Below, in pieces: positions 8,949 through 20,400 of a stretch of 64,000 bases of DNA. Within the stretch, counting starts at the first letter, position 1. Every line of letters begins with the position of its first letter. A model generated the notes under the pieces. That model worked only from the letters and a program-made list of their open reading frames with translations. It made no database searches and had not been told where the DNA came from. This stretch comes from Maribacter sp. 1_MG-2023 (GTDB taxonomy: Bacteria; Bacteroidota; Bacteroidia; Flavobacteriales; Flavobacteriaceae), in assembly GCF_030547005.1 (NCBI RefSeq), contig NZ_JAUOPN010000002.1:1-64000 (forward strand), given 5' to 3'. Made by a program: the position numbers and the translations under genes.

Positions 8949-10205
8949 TTATTGGGTATTTGCTACTTTTAAATATTTAGTTCTATAAGCATAAGATAAT
9001 GCCGAGAAATCTTGATTCTTAAATGTTGGTAAAAATATAAATATCACGCAAATAGGCAACATTAAAATAGGTTCTCCAAAACTCAGAATTAAAAGAATAA
9101 GTATTGCATAGAATACGTATTCCATTTTACGGAGATATACCTTGCATACTTTACCAAAACGATATAATAACACAAAGAGCCCTACGACACCGAATTTGGT
9201 AATAAAATCCATTATACCATTAGATATATTGATATTGTATTCATTTATATAATACTCATCATATTGGTTACTCACCCCTAAAAACAATTTCCAATCAAAT
9301 TGCTCATAAAGAAAAATTACACTAGCAAATCTATTCAAAGGAATTTGTCTTTGCACATCATCATAATAAGTAGATAATTGCTCAATTCTTTTAAGATCCC
9401 TTATATCTTGCTCATAAATTTCAACTATTTTTTCCCCTAAAAACGGCACATTAGGTATCGCTAATGCAAAAATTATAGCAAAGGCAATAATGGTTACTTT
9501 ACTACCCTTATTTAAAACACGATATCTCAAGAAAAATAATAGAAATACACCCAAATAGGCAGTAGTGGATACCGTTGTTAAAATAGCAAGCGTAATAATA
9601 AATGCTTCTTTATTCAACTTAAAGTCATTCATTAAAAAATTGAATAACAGCGCTAAAGTCAAGAACGAACCAAAAGCCCCAGGTTCCCAACAAAAACCAG
9701 AATTTCTATAATAATGAATAGTATCATAGGTATATATTAAAAAGTTGGTGTACCTAAGTGAATTATCATTTACCGTGAGGCTTTCGAACGTATTACCTAT
9801 CGCTTTAACAATAGCCCCGTTTTGATAAAATTGAATGATATAAAATAGAATAGATACCAAGGCCAAGTGTGAAATTACTTTCACTAAATAGTAAAGTGTC
9901 TTCTCTTTTAAAATCAAACAAAATAAGTAGGATGTAAAAACGAACTTGAAAAAGTAAAATACATCACTCTTAAAATAATCGCTGGGTAACTGGTTTAATT
10001 TGAACCGAAATAAAATGTAGGCAAAATAAACTCCAGCACTTATTAAAAAAAACTGCACATCTTTTTTCTTCACCCTTTTAAAATAAAAGGCAACAAATAT
10101 CATACATACTTCAAAACCAAACCAAGCTAAATTAGATTGAACTAAAAAATTGGCTTTAGAAGCAAATAGTAAAAAAAACAAAGTAATAATATAATATATA
10201 TTCAT
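8949..10205 (-). CDS. Wzy-like polysaccharide polymerase
   Basis: This 418-residue protein has about 10-12 membrane segments and a long hydrophilic periplasmic loop in its second half (about 260-330). That is the layout of O-antigen or exopolysaccharide polymerases. The motif NSGFCWEPGAFG (about 169-180) resembles the conserved Wzy/O-antigen ligase region. Sequence conservation is low in this family, so the call rests on topology and on the neighbours: the Wzc kinase upstream and the Wzx flippase 6 bp downstream. Confidence 0.75.
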   Translation of the reverse strand: MNIYYIITLFFLLFASKANFLVQSNLAWFGFEVCMIFVAFYFKRVKKKDVQFFLISAGVYFAYILFRFKLNQLPSDYFKSDVFYFFKFVFTSYLFCLILKEKTLYYLVKVISHLALVSILFYIIQFYQNGAIVKAIGNTFESLTVNDNSLRYTNFLIYTYDTIHYYRNSGFCWEPGAFGSFLTLALLFNFLMNDFKLNKEAFIITLAILTTVSTTAYLGVFLLFFLRYRVLNKGSKVTIIAFAIIFALAIPNVPFLGEKIVEIYEQDIRDLKRIEQLSTYYDDVQRQIPLNRFASVIFLYEQFDWKLFLGVSNQYDEYYINEYNINISNGIMDFITKFGVVGLFVLLYRFGKVCKVYLRKMEYVFYAILILLILSFGEPILMLPICVIFIFLPTFKNQDFSALSYAYRTKYLKVANTQ

Positions 10206-10249
10206 TCTCTTTTTACCTTGTACTAGTATTTTTCGGTGAAATAATCAAC

Positions 10250-12568
10250 CTACTTATTAGAAGTTACATCGTTTAAAACCACCATTGGGTTTTTAAATTT
10301 TTTGTTCACCTTAATATCTTCTATTATTGCTAAATCTTCTAGATTAGAGTGGTTTTCCCTAACCATATAAATACAACAGTCTGTAAATCTCGAAAGTGCA
10401 AAAGTATCTGCCAATTTACCTATAGGCGCTGAATCAATTAATATATAATCGAATTCTTGTTTTAAATTATTCATCAATACTTCCATTCTATTCGAATTGA
10501 AAGATTCTAGACCGTCAATATTTTCAGACCCTAAACCAATTGCAAAAAGATTTGGATTATTACTTACTGGAATTAAAAGATCATGAACCGTTATAGTATT
10601 ATGACTTTGGTTTAAATAATTAGAAATACCATATTCTTTTTTGGTTTCTCCTAAAGCTTCAATCAATTCAGGATTGTGTTTGTCTAATTCAAGTATTAGC
10701 ACCTTATTACTAGATGAAGCCAAGGCGACACCCATATTTGAAGAGAAAAAGGTTTTTCCTTCGCCTTTAATAGCTGAAGTCACTAAAACCGTTTGTACTT
10801 TCTTTTTAGAGAGCATAAAATCTAGATTCATTCGCATCATTCTAAAACTCTGCGCCAAAAGACTTTTTTCTTCTCCTTTTTCTATTAAATTGTTTTTAGA
10901 CTTGTTATGCACTATCTCACCAATTACGGGTACACTTATTCTGTCCTCAACATTTTTCTTATTCTTTACTTTAGTGCTTAAACCTTCTTTTAAGTGTATA
11001 AAACCAATTGGTACCATAAGACCCATTAAAAAGGAAACTAAAAGAAATAATTTTTTACTAGGCGAACCAGATTCAAAATCGGTTATAGCCCTATCGATGA
11101 TTGTGAAATTATCATTTCTAACACCAACCATTAAAGCTGCTTCTTCTCTTTTTTGTAATAGATATAGAAACAAATTCTCTTTAATACCCTGCTCTCTACT
11201 AATCTCAAGTAATTGTCTTTGCATGGTTGGAATTCTCTGCTTCTTCTCTGCAAACTGATCAGATCTACCCTTAATACTATTAATTGTAGTTCTTAAACTT
11301 TGCTTAGATGTTGAAAGGCTACCCAATATATTTCTCCTAAGCTGTTCTAATTGATCTCTAATATCAATCATTCTAGGATTGTTCTCAGGTACAGTTCGCT
11401 GCAAACTTTTCTTATCTATCTGCAACTTATTATAACTATCAATTAAATAAATTAAGTTTGGACTAGTGACACTCAACGAATTTATGGTAGATTCATTATC
11501 TCCCCTTTTTAAATTGCGCTCAATAGCACTTAGCACCTTTAATTCGATTTCCGAATCCGCTAATTTTCTGCCATAATCTATTTCTTGTTCCGCAAAAGAA
11601 TTTGCATCAAACTCTACACTAGCCAATTCATTATCCGTTTTAAACTGTGCAACGTTCATTTCTACCTCACTAAGCTCTGTAGAAAGTGTATTTAAGCGAT
11701 CATCTATAAACTTAACGTTACTTAAAGCCAAGGCATTTGTAGCTAGAAATGACTTTAATCCATAAAGTTCGACTAGATTATTGATAATATCTTCGCCCTT
11801 TTCAGGTATTTGTTCCTTTAATGAAATATTGATTACCGAAGCGTCTTTATTTATTACATGAACACTTAATGCTTTCTTTACATAATTATGCGCCATCTCA
11901 TCAATATCTCTAAAATCTACGATGAACTCGGTATTTTTAGATGTACTTTCTTCATTGGATATAATTCTAAAAACACCGTATGGTTTTTCAATTTTATAAT
12001 CAACATTGTATTTATTATAACCATAATCAGAACTGACCGTACTTGCTCCTTCTGATGAATCTTCGAATTCTTCTGCTATACTAAAGCTATCATCACCTTC
12101 AAATTTAATAGTCAAGGTTGTTTCATAAGCAGATGGGTATAATGTATCTATTACCATTTTAAAAGGTAATGCCGACCCATAAATTTCTTTCTTTGGAAAA
12201 GCATCTGGAGCCGTAATCTTAGCTTGTAACGACAACGTATCTAACACCGAACGCATTAAATTTACAGAAGTAAGCACTTCAATAGCATTGTTAACCCTTT
12301 CTGAGTTACTAAAAGGATTATTATAAACTAAATTATTACCAGAAGCATCTATATTCGACGTTTCATTCTTTAGTAATAATTTACTCGATACATTATAAGA
12401 TGTACTTATAAATTGCAAGGCAGCCACAGCTAAACCCAAAAACACTAACAAAGAAATCATGAAAAATTTCCATGATTTAAGGTATTTATTCAACAGTCCC
12501 TTCAAATCAAAATTCTCTACATTTTGTTTGGAAGACATTTGTGAATCAAAATATTCCTTTTCGGTCAT
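10250..12568 (-). CDS. Wzc-like co-polymerase and BY-kinase without Tyr tail
   Basis: This is a 772-residue polysaccharide co-polymerase. A Wzz-type domain starts after a membrane segment at about 34-54, and a long coiled-coil-like periplasmic region follows. A second membrane segment lies near 505-525, before a cytoplasmic ATPase domain. Walker A is SAIKGEGKTFFSS (about 595-607), the A-prime region is LILELDKHNPE and Walker B is YILIDSAPIG. In BY-kinases the A-prime motif usually contains a D-x-D-R/K-x-P core. Here Glu and His replace usual residues, and the protein stops at VVLNDVTSNK without the usual Tyr-rich tail. It may be a regulatory ATPase that does not autophosphorylate. The paralogue at 33603-35954 has the tail. 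Confidence 0.87.
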   Translation of the reverse strand: MTEKEYFDSQMSSKQNVENFDLKGLLNKYLKSWKFFMISLLVFLGLAVAALQFISTSYNVSSKLLLKNETSNIDASGNNLVYNNPFSNSERVNNAIEVLTSVNLMRSVLDTLSLQAKITAPDAFPKKEIYGSALPFKMVIDTLYPSAYETTLTIKFEGDDSFSIAEEFEDSSEGASTVSSDYGYNKYNVDYKIEKPYGVFRIISNEESTSKNTEFIVDFRDIDEMAHNYVKKALSVHVINKDASVINISLKEQIPEKGEDIINNLVELYGLKSFLATNALALSNVKFIDDRLNTLSTELSEVEMNVAQFKTDNELASVEFDANSFAEQEIDYGRKLADSEIELKVLSAIERNLKRGDNESTINSLSVTSPNLIYLIDSYNKLQIDKKSLQRTVPENNPRMIDIRDQLEQLRRNILGSLSTSKQSLRTTINSIKGRSDQFAEKKQRIPTMQRQLLEISREQGIKENLFLYLLQKREEAALMVGVRNDNFTIIDRAITDFESGSPSKKLFLLVSFLMGLMVPIGFIHLKEGLSTKVKNKKNVEDRISVPVIGEIVHNKSKNNLIEKGEEKSLLAQSFRMMRMNLDFMLSKKKVQTVLVTSAIKGEGKTFFSSNMGVALASSSNKVLILELDKHNPELIEALGETKKEYGISNYLNQSHNTITVHDLLIPVSNNPNLFAIGLGSENIDGLESFNSNRMEVLMNNLKQEFDYILIDSAPIGKLADTFALSRFTDCCIYMVRENHSNLEDLAIIEDIKVNKKFKNPMVVLNDVTSNK

Positions 12569-12677
12569 TATATTTAAATTTAAATGGGAAATAATAATCG
12601 GTAAATAAAACCAGTGTTGTTATTTTATAAACACTAAGCCCTGTACTAACCGTTTATTTATAATATTCTTTTGAGAT

Positions 12678-13469
12678 TTACTTAAAAGTAGAAATTGAGA
12701 TTACCGCTAATGATAACGAACCTAATATTACTGAAAACCATTGCGCAGCATTAGATGTATTTCTAACCTTTCTATCATTAGGTTGTACATAAACGATATC
12801 ATTAGGTCTCAAATAGTAATTTGGAGATGTGAATAATTCATCTGATGTCAAATCAATTCTTTTAGTACTCTTAACTCCATCTTCTTCACTGATTAGCAAA
12901 ACATTATTACGCTGTGCGTAAATGGTCATATCACCTGCCATACCTAACGCTTCTAGTAAAGTTACTTTCTCATTAGGAATGGTAAATACCGCAGGCTGAT
13001 TTACTTCACCTAAAACAGAAACCTTAAAGTTCATGAATCGAATATCTACAATCGGCTCCATTAATAACTTTTTCGCAATCAATTCTTCTCTAATATATTC
13101 TCTTAGCTCTTTTTTGGTCAACCCAGAAACTTCTATTTTACCTAAAACAGGGAAACGTATGTAACCATCTTGATCAATTAAATATCCTATAGATTGCGCA
13201 CCACCAGCGTTATTGGCTAGATTGAACATCTCTGTTACCTCTGCATTTAAACTAGTAATGTTTATGCTTAACAAATCGTTCTTCTGTAATATTGGTTCTA
13301 ATGGTTCAAAATAAGTAGCAAACGAATTGTCACCTACTTCATTAAAGTAAGAAGACTTTTTTGCACTACCACAAGATGAAATTTGTAATGCAACTAGTAG
13401 TAGTAAAGAAAATCTAAACAATGAATTTCTTATGTTCTTAAAATTAAATGGGGAAATATCAGCTTTCAT
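12678..13469 (-). CDS. Wza-type polysaccharide export lipoprotein
   Basis: This protein of about 263 residues belongs to the polysaccharide biosynthesis/export family. A type II signal peptide runs from the Met at 13469 to the lipobox QISSC. The reading frame is open for another 31 codons upstream (to 13562), but only the Met at 13469 puts the signal peptide at the N-terminus. The export domain is seen in LQKNDLLSINITSLNAEV and GYIRFPVLGKIEVSGLTKKE. It is followed by an SLBB-like segment (VSVLGEVNQPAVFTIPNEKV) and a C-terminal hydrophobic helix that would anchor it. It would form the periplasmic or outer-membrane channel. It is the first gene of the minus-strand operon and the only exporter of this type in the window. 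Confidence 0.9.
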   Translation of the reverse strand: MKADISPFNFKNIRNSLFRFSLLLLVALQISSCGSAKKSSYFNEVGDNSFATYFEPLEPILQKNDLLSINITSLNAEVTEMFNLANNAGGAQSIGYLIDQDGYIRFPVLGKIEVSGLTKKELREYIREELIAKKLLMEPIVDIRFMNFKVSVLGEVNQPAVFTIPNEKVTLLEALGMAGDMTIYAQRNNVLLISEEDGVKSTKRIDLTSDELFTSPNYYLRPNDIVYVQPNDRKVRNTSNAAQWFSVILGSLSLAVISISTFK

Positions 13470-13672
13470 AAATAGTAAAGTTTGTAGCTTATAGTTATTG
13501 TACATGATAAGGCTCAAAATTAAATCAAACAAAAATTGATTGCTTATAAATTCCGACGTCATCGTTTATATAATCGTCGTAATTAAGAAATTCATCTATA
13601 TCACAATTGCCACCTAAGCAGATGAGATATAAACGAAAGCACTTTAACGGCCACACAAGGCATACACCGCTA

Positions 13673-14365
13673 TTAGCAAAAAGATTTAAAATTATTACAT
13701 GACCCAAAATCTGTAATTAATTCCGTATTGAGACTTGTTAACGTCATTACGTTATCGGATATTATATTTTGGGTAGCTACATTGCATATATACTGGGGAT
13801 TGAGATGTATTTCCTTCAAATAATAACATTGATCTGCAATTGTTGCCTGTTGGCTATTTATTTCAAATGAATTCAAAGGTATATGCAAACCAGAACCATT
13901 TGCCTTTACAATCGCTTCTTTTTGGGTCCAATGATTGTAGAAGCTTTTTAGTGTATTTGAAGAATTATGCATTCTACCGATTTCATTCTCAGAAAACTGC
14001 TCTCTAAAATCTTCTATATTTAAATCACTTATTTTCTCCACATCTATGCCAATAGTTCCTGTAGAAGAAATTGCACACACGATGAGCTCTTTAGAGTGCG
14101 ATATATTGAAGTGTATAGATGAATTTTCAAAGAAAGGTTTTTTATCCTTGGAAAAATTCATCTTAAGATTTTCGATATCCTGTTTATAAAAATGCTTTAG
14201 ACCATAACCTAATAACAACCTACCAAGAACCGTCGATTTAGCATCTTGCCAACGTTTATATTTAGATACTTTTTTATTAAAATCTTCCGAGAAGTTATGG
14301 TGCGCATTTGCAAAAAACTCATCGTTATTTTCACTGGTTAAATACGTAAATAATACGTGTATCAT
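13673..14365 (-). CDS. Sfp-type 4'-phosphopantetheinyl transferase
   Basis: This 230-residue enzyme transfers the phosphopantetheine arm of coenzyme A to the Ser of carrier domains. The two family signatures are present: IGIDVEKI (Mg and CoA binding, about 124-131) and FYNHWTQKEAIVKANGSG (about 161-178). The length fits the Sfp/Gsp group. It begins 49 bp after the NRPS-PKS gene on the same strand, so it very likely activates the three carrier domains of the two synthetases. The Ser residues it would modify are Ser806 and Ser1804 of the larger protein and Ser1003 of the smaller one. Confidence 0.92.
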   Translation of the reverse strand: MIHVLFTYLTSENNDEFFANAHHNFSEDFNKKVSKYKRWQDAKSTVLGRLLLGYGLKHFYKQDIENLKMNFSKDKKPFFENSSIHFNISHSKELIVCAISSTGTIGIDVEKISDLNIEDFREQFSENEIGRMHNSSNTLKSFYNHWTQKEAIVKANGSGLHIPLNSFEINSQQATIADQCYYLKEIHLNPQYICNVATQNIISDNVMTLTSLNTELITDFGSCNNFKSFC

Positions 14366-14414
14366 TTAAATTGATATATTCTCTATTCTATACTTAAGTA
14401 CACATGAACATTAA

Positions 14415-17400
14415 TTAAATATCAATTTTCATATAGCCACTTTCTTGACTCGCATCTGCTACATACCATGCCGGCTGACCCTTTTCATCTCTACCCAAAC
14501 GTGCTCCAGGTACTGGAGGCGTATTTAATTTATCAAAAGATGATTGTGAGCTAGCAACATGATTACCGTTTAAACCTTCTTTAGAAAGGATTCCTACAGC
14601 CACCAACTCATCTATTGAAGACAACAATGTTTTCATCAAGAAATCAACATCATCACTAGTATACGCAGTGGTCAAGAAACAAGGGAAGCCGTCCCAAATA
14701 TGAATTCCTTTTTCACGCATACTAACGAATAGTAATTCTGAATACGGAATATCTTTCTTGAACTTCAATCTCCATAACGATCCAAAATAAGTGATTTCTA
14801 TGGGGAGTCCGTCTTTTGCAAAAGTAGCATTTAGGCTTTTTGCCATGCGCTCTGTCATAGCAGATACATTCGCTTGTAGACTTGGACCTTGTTCTTTCAT
14901 ATGAAGTAAGGCTGCCTTTGATGAAGCTAAAGCCAAAGGATGACGAACAAAAGTACCTGCAAAATAGGTCACCCCTACTTCAGGATAAGAATCATCTCCA
15001 TATTGCCAAAATCCGCCATCAAGCGCATCCATATATTCTTTTTTACCTACAATGGCACCAATGGAAACTCCGCCGCCCATAACTTTACCATAGGTAGCTA
15101 AATCTGCCTTGACATCGAATAATGCCTGAGCACCACCCGGATGCATTCTAAAGCCGGTTATCACCTCATCGAAAATAAAAGCAATCTCTTCTTTAGTAGT
15201 TAGTTCTCTTACATTCTTTATAAATTCTACAGGTTGAAACTCTGGTCTACGACTTTGAACAGGTTCTATAAGTACCCCTGCAATTTCATGAGCTCTCTCC
15301 TTTATTATTTGTAAACTTTCATCCGTTCCATAATCAAGAATCAACATATTCTGAACTGCTTCTGGAAGTATACCTGCAGCAGCCGGAAACGTTTTTTTCT
15401 TTTGGGAACCTCTTACAATACCCTCATCATTAATACCATGGTAAGCACCAGTAAATGCCACAATTAGTGAACGCCCGGTAACCGTACGTGCAATTCTCAT
15501 AGCTCCTAGCACCGCTTCTGACCCCGTATTACACAAAGCAGCTCTATCATGACCTGTAAATTCACATAAAAGTTCACAAACCTCACCTGCTAAAGGGTGT
15601 TGTGGTCCTACTTCATAACCCAATTCAATTTGGTCATGCATCGCTTTTTTAATGAAATCGGGTTGATAGCCAAAGAAACAAGAACCAAAACCATTTAAGG
15701 CATCTATGTATTCATTGCCATCTACATCCCATAAACGGTTACCTGCAGATTTACCAATTACTAAAGGGTACACCAACTCTTTGGTTAATGGCTTAAACCC
15801 AGATACTACTCTAGGATCTGCCATTTTAGCTCTATTATCTTGAGCATAGTTTTTACTACCAATAGTTTTGGTATTGTACTTTATAGTAAGATCCTTTAAA
15901 TACTGCGATTGCTCTTGATCTAAACCTGTAGATTGCTTTTCAATTCTTGGTGATGCACCGAACGGTTTTTTATGCTCAAGCTTCTCTTTTTCTGAACGAG
16001 CATCTAAAGTAGCCGATCCATTTACCACTTTTGCCGGAACAGGCTTTGGAACAGTAACAGGTTGTGGAGCTGGAGCTAGCGCATTACCTTGTAACAACTG
16101 AAGCTGCCTACTTAATAAGTTAAGCTGCTCACCTATTAAGCCAATTGCCGTTTGGTTCGTTGCCGAAGTATTATAATTAGCAGGAATAGCTTGTTGCACG
16201 TGATTAACAGCGGTAACTGGCTGAGGAACTGCTTCTGCAACCGGTTGTGGCGCCATAAACTCTGCCGGCAAATTCTTATCTAAGTAATTAGCTAGAAGCT
16301 CAGGAGTGTTTATACCTTCATTAAGCTGTCTAAATGTAATCGGAATTTTGAATTCTTTTTTACAGGTAATCGCCATTTGTGTTAGAATTAAAGAATCTAA
16401 TCCTAATTCTAGAAAGCTACTGTCTTTGTCGGCAACTTCAAGCTCAATTCCGTATGAATTTGAAATTAACTCTGAAATTTTATTTAAAATAGAGACGTTT
16501 CTCATTGGTGCGGCACTTTTTGGTTTTTCTATTATTCTAGTTATGGGCTGATCGGCATTCAAATGGGTTCTTTCTTTTGGAATAGAAACCAGAGGGTCGA
16601 TCCAGCATGGTTTACGGTCAAAAACATAAGTTGGTAATCTCAGTTTTTGCCTTTCTTGGTTTGTGTATAAGGCGTTCCAATCTATGGTAAGACCAGTTAG
16701 CCATAATTGACCTAAAGCTTTTAATACCCCGTGATAAGAATTCTCATCATTTTTCGGGATAGGTAATGAAGCTAAAGATTTTATATTTTTTGCGCCCTTA
16801 TTCTGGCGACTTAAAGTGGTAAGCGTATTACCCGGACCCACTTCTAACAATACAACGTCTTCTAACTTCACTATGGTATCCATAGCATCTGAAAATCGTA
16901 CGGTATCTCGTAAATGGTTTGTCCAATATACAGCATCTACAGCCTCTTCATTCGTAAGCCAAGTACCTGTAACGGTAGATATTATTGGTAATTCAGGAAT
17001 GTTTAAATTGATATTCTTGACCACATCACGAAATTCCTCTAAAATAGGATCCATCATAGATGAATGAAAGGCATGACTGGTAGCAATTAAACGGTATGCT
17101 AAGCTCTGCTCTTTTAAAAGCTCACTGAATTTCGTTATCTCATCATCTTCGCCAGATACTACACAAAGTTTAACGGAGTTAATAGCTGCAATTGATAATG
17201 TCTTCGGAAGAATTTTTTCTAGCGATTCTTGGTCTATTCTCACGGTAAGCATGCTCCCTTTTGGAAGTCCGCTGACCAGAATACCCCGCATTGAAACTAA
17301 TTTCAAGGCATCTTCTAAACTGAAAACTCCGGCTAAATGAGCACCTACAAATTCCCCAAGGCTATGTCCGCATAATACGGTAGGCAGTATTCCCCAGCTC

Positions 17401-20400
17401 ATCCATAATTGTGAAAGGGCATATTCTATGGTAAATAAAGCAGGTTGTGTATAACGGGTATCTCGTAACTTGTTTTCCGCATCTTCAGAATTCGCATCCT
17501 GAAAAATGATTTTCCTAATATCTACTTTTATGGTATCTAACAGTAAATCGGCACAATTATCAACAGCTTCTCTAAAAGCGCTTTCCCCATCATATAAATC
17601 TTTACCCATATTTAAATACTGGGAACCCTGACCAGGAAGTAAGAATACAATCTCACTCGGAACGTTTTTTACAACTGAAGACTGCGTAGCCTTTAGATCG
17701 TTATCAATCAAAAACTCAGAAGCGTCATTTGTATCGCTCGCTAAAATAAATCTACGATTATTGAAATTAGCTTTAGTAGTACTTAGAGAATAGGCAACAT
17801 CTGCCAAATTCAATTCTGGTTTAGCATCGATTTGTTTTTTTAATACGGTTTCGAATCCCGCTAAACTTGTTTCGGTTTTTGCAGAAATAGGTAGTAGTTG
17901 CAAAGGACGTTGAAATTTGGAAGTCTTCTCCTCCATTTCATATTCCTCTAAAACCACATGAACATTGGTACCACCTACGCCAAATGAACTTACACCCGCT
18001 CTTCGTGGACCTTCAACATTCCAATCAGTCAATTTGTTGTTGACGTAAAACGGACTATTTTCAAAATCAATTACAGGATTAGGTTTATCGTAACCTAAAG
18101 AAGGCGGTATTAGTTTATGATTAAATGCTAAAATTGTTTTTATTACACCCGCAACACCTGCTGCGGCAGTCATATGCCCCATATTACTCTTTACAGAACC
18201 TAGACCACAAAAATTATTTTTTGATTGTTCTCCAAAAGCGAGATTAAGACCATCTATTTCTATAGGGTCCCCTAACGGAGTCGCCGTACCATGCGCTTCT
18301 ACATAGCTAATGGTATCAGGTGAAATATTGGCGTTGTCAATGGCACTTTTAATAGCATTTGCCTGACCTTCTGCACTTGGTGCCGTAAAGCTTCCTTTAC
18401 CGCCACCATCGTTATTTATACCAACACCTTTTACTACGCCGTAAATAACATCTCCGTCATTTTTGGCTTCTTCTAAATCTTTTAAAACGATTACTCCGGC
18501 TCCATCGCTAAAAACAGTTCCCTTTGCTTGAGCATCAAAAGGTCTACAATGACCATCGGTACTGAGCATAGAACCCTCTTGGTAAAGGTGTCCGCTATTT
18601 ATAGGTGCGGTAATACTAGAACCACCCGCCAGTGCAACTTCACAATGACCATTACGTATAGATTCTACGGCTTCGGCGATTGCCAATAGTGATGTAGAAC
18701 ATGCTGAATGGACACTAACCGCCGGACCTTTTAAGTTTAATTGATACGCGGTTCTTGAAGCCACATAATCCTTCTCGTTCACCGTATCTAACTGCAGTTG
18801 CCCAATGCTTTCTACAACCTCGCTATTTGGCAGTACATTCTTTTTATAATAGGTATTTGTACCTGTACCTGCATATACTCCTACCCTACCTGTATAATGT
18901 TCTGGCAAGTGGCCAGATTCTTCAAGAGCTTCCCAAGCCAATTCTAAAAATAAACGTTGTTGGGGATCCATAGCTTCTGCCAATTTAGGCGTTAAGCCAA
19001 AGAAACGGGCATCGAACTTTTTTGCAGAAGGCACGACACCTCTTGCAGCAACATATAACGGGTCATTTCGTAAAGATGCCGGAATACTTTGATCCAATTC
19101 TTCTTTCGTGAAAAATGAAATCGTTTCTTTCCCATTTTTTAAGACATCCCAAAATTCATCAATGGTATTTACACCAGGAAACCGACCTGCCATACCAACA
19201 ATAGCAACATCATTAGACTGGTTTTTATTTTTTACTTTTCGCTTACTAGAAAACAATGCTGTTTTCTTATGGCCTTTCATAAATTCTGAAAGCGCAGAAA
19301 TCGTAGTATGCTGATATAATTTGGTCACCGGTATTCTTACTTGAAGCGTTTTCATGATAGCGTTAACTACCTTTTGTGCTACAATAGAAGTACCTCCCAT
19401 TTCAAAGAAGTTGTCGTCTAAACCAATACCCGATACTTTTAGTTCTTTTTCCCAAATACTGGCAAGACCTTTTTCAATCTTTGTTCGTGGCTTTCTAAAT
19501 ATTACGTCTGAAGTTGATCTAACGTAACTTGGCTCCGGTAATTTTTCTTTATCTATTTTACCGTTTGAGTTTGTTGGAAACTCATCTACCCACATAAAAA
19601 ATGTAGGTACCATAAACTCTGGTAATTTATCATTAAGCTCTTGCTTAATACTACTTATTTCAGGTTTTTTACCTTCAGCCAAAAGATAGGCGACCAACCT
19701 GGCTTCACCTTCTGCATTTGTATTAGGCAAGACTACGGTACGTTTTATACCCGAAATAGCATCAATAGAAGATTCAATTTCTCCTAATTCTACTCTGTGC
19801 CCACGAATTTTAACTTGGTGATCTATTCTACCAATATATTCTAAAGTTCCGTCAGCAAGTCTTTTTACTAAGTCACCTGAACGGTACATTTTTTCTCCAT
19901 CTTCAAAAGGATTATCAATAAACTTCTGACTGGTCAGTTCTGGTCTGTTCAAATAACCCCTTGCCAAACCATGACCAGAAATACATAATTCACCAATAAC
20001 ACCAATAGGTTGTAATTGGTTATTGGTATTTACCACATGAGAAGACAAAGTTGATATACAGTTGCCAATATTAGAAATATTGGTTCTGATATCTTCATCG
20101 TCAATAATATTAAAAGTTGTAAATATGGTAGTTTCTGTAATACCATACCCATTTACAAATTGAATACTTGGGAATTTACGGTACCACTTTTCTAGATACT
20201 TAGGGAATAAAGCTTCTCCGCCAAAAATTACATATCGTAAATTTAAATCGACATCTTCTGTAGGTAGACTGCCCATAATGTTTAAGAAGGAAGATGGTGT
20301 TTGGTTTAAAATCGTCACCTTTTCCTTAATTACCAAGGACATAAATTCGTAAGGGTCTTTAATCACCTCTTTTGAAGGAATGATTAGTTTACCTCCAAAT

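Noticed and set aside
10641-11258. 205-codon frame antisense to the first Wzc gene
   Set aside because: It lies fully inside a well-supported gene, has no recognisable domain and no promoter.
13470-13562. Longer start for the Wza-type gene
   Set aside because: The added 31 residues would place a hydrophobic stretch before the lipoprotein signal; the Met at 13469 gives a normal signal peptide.
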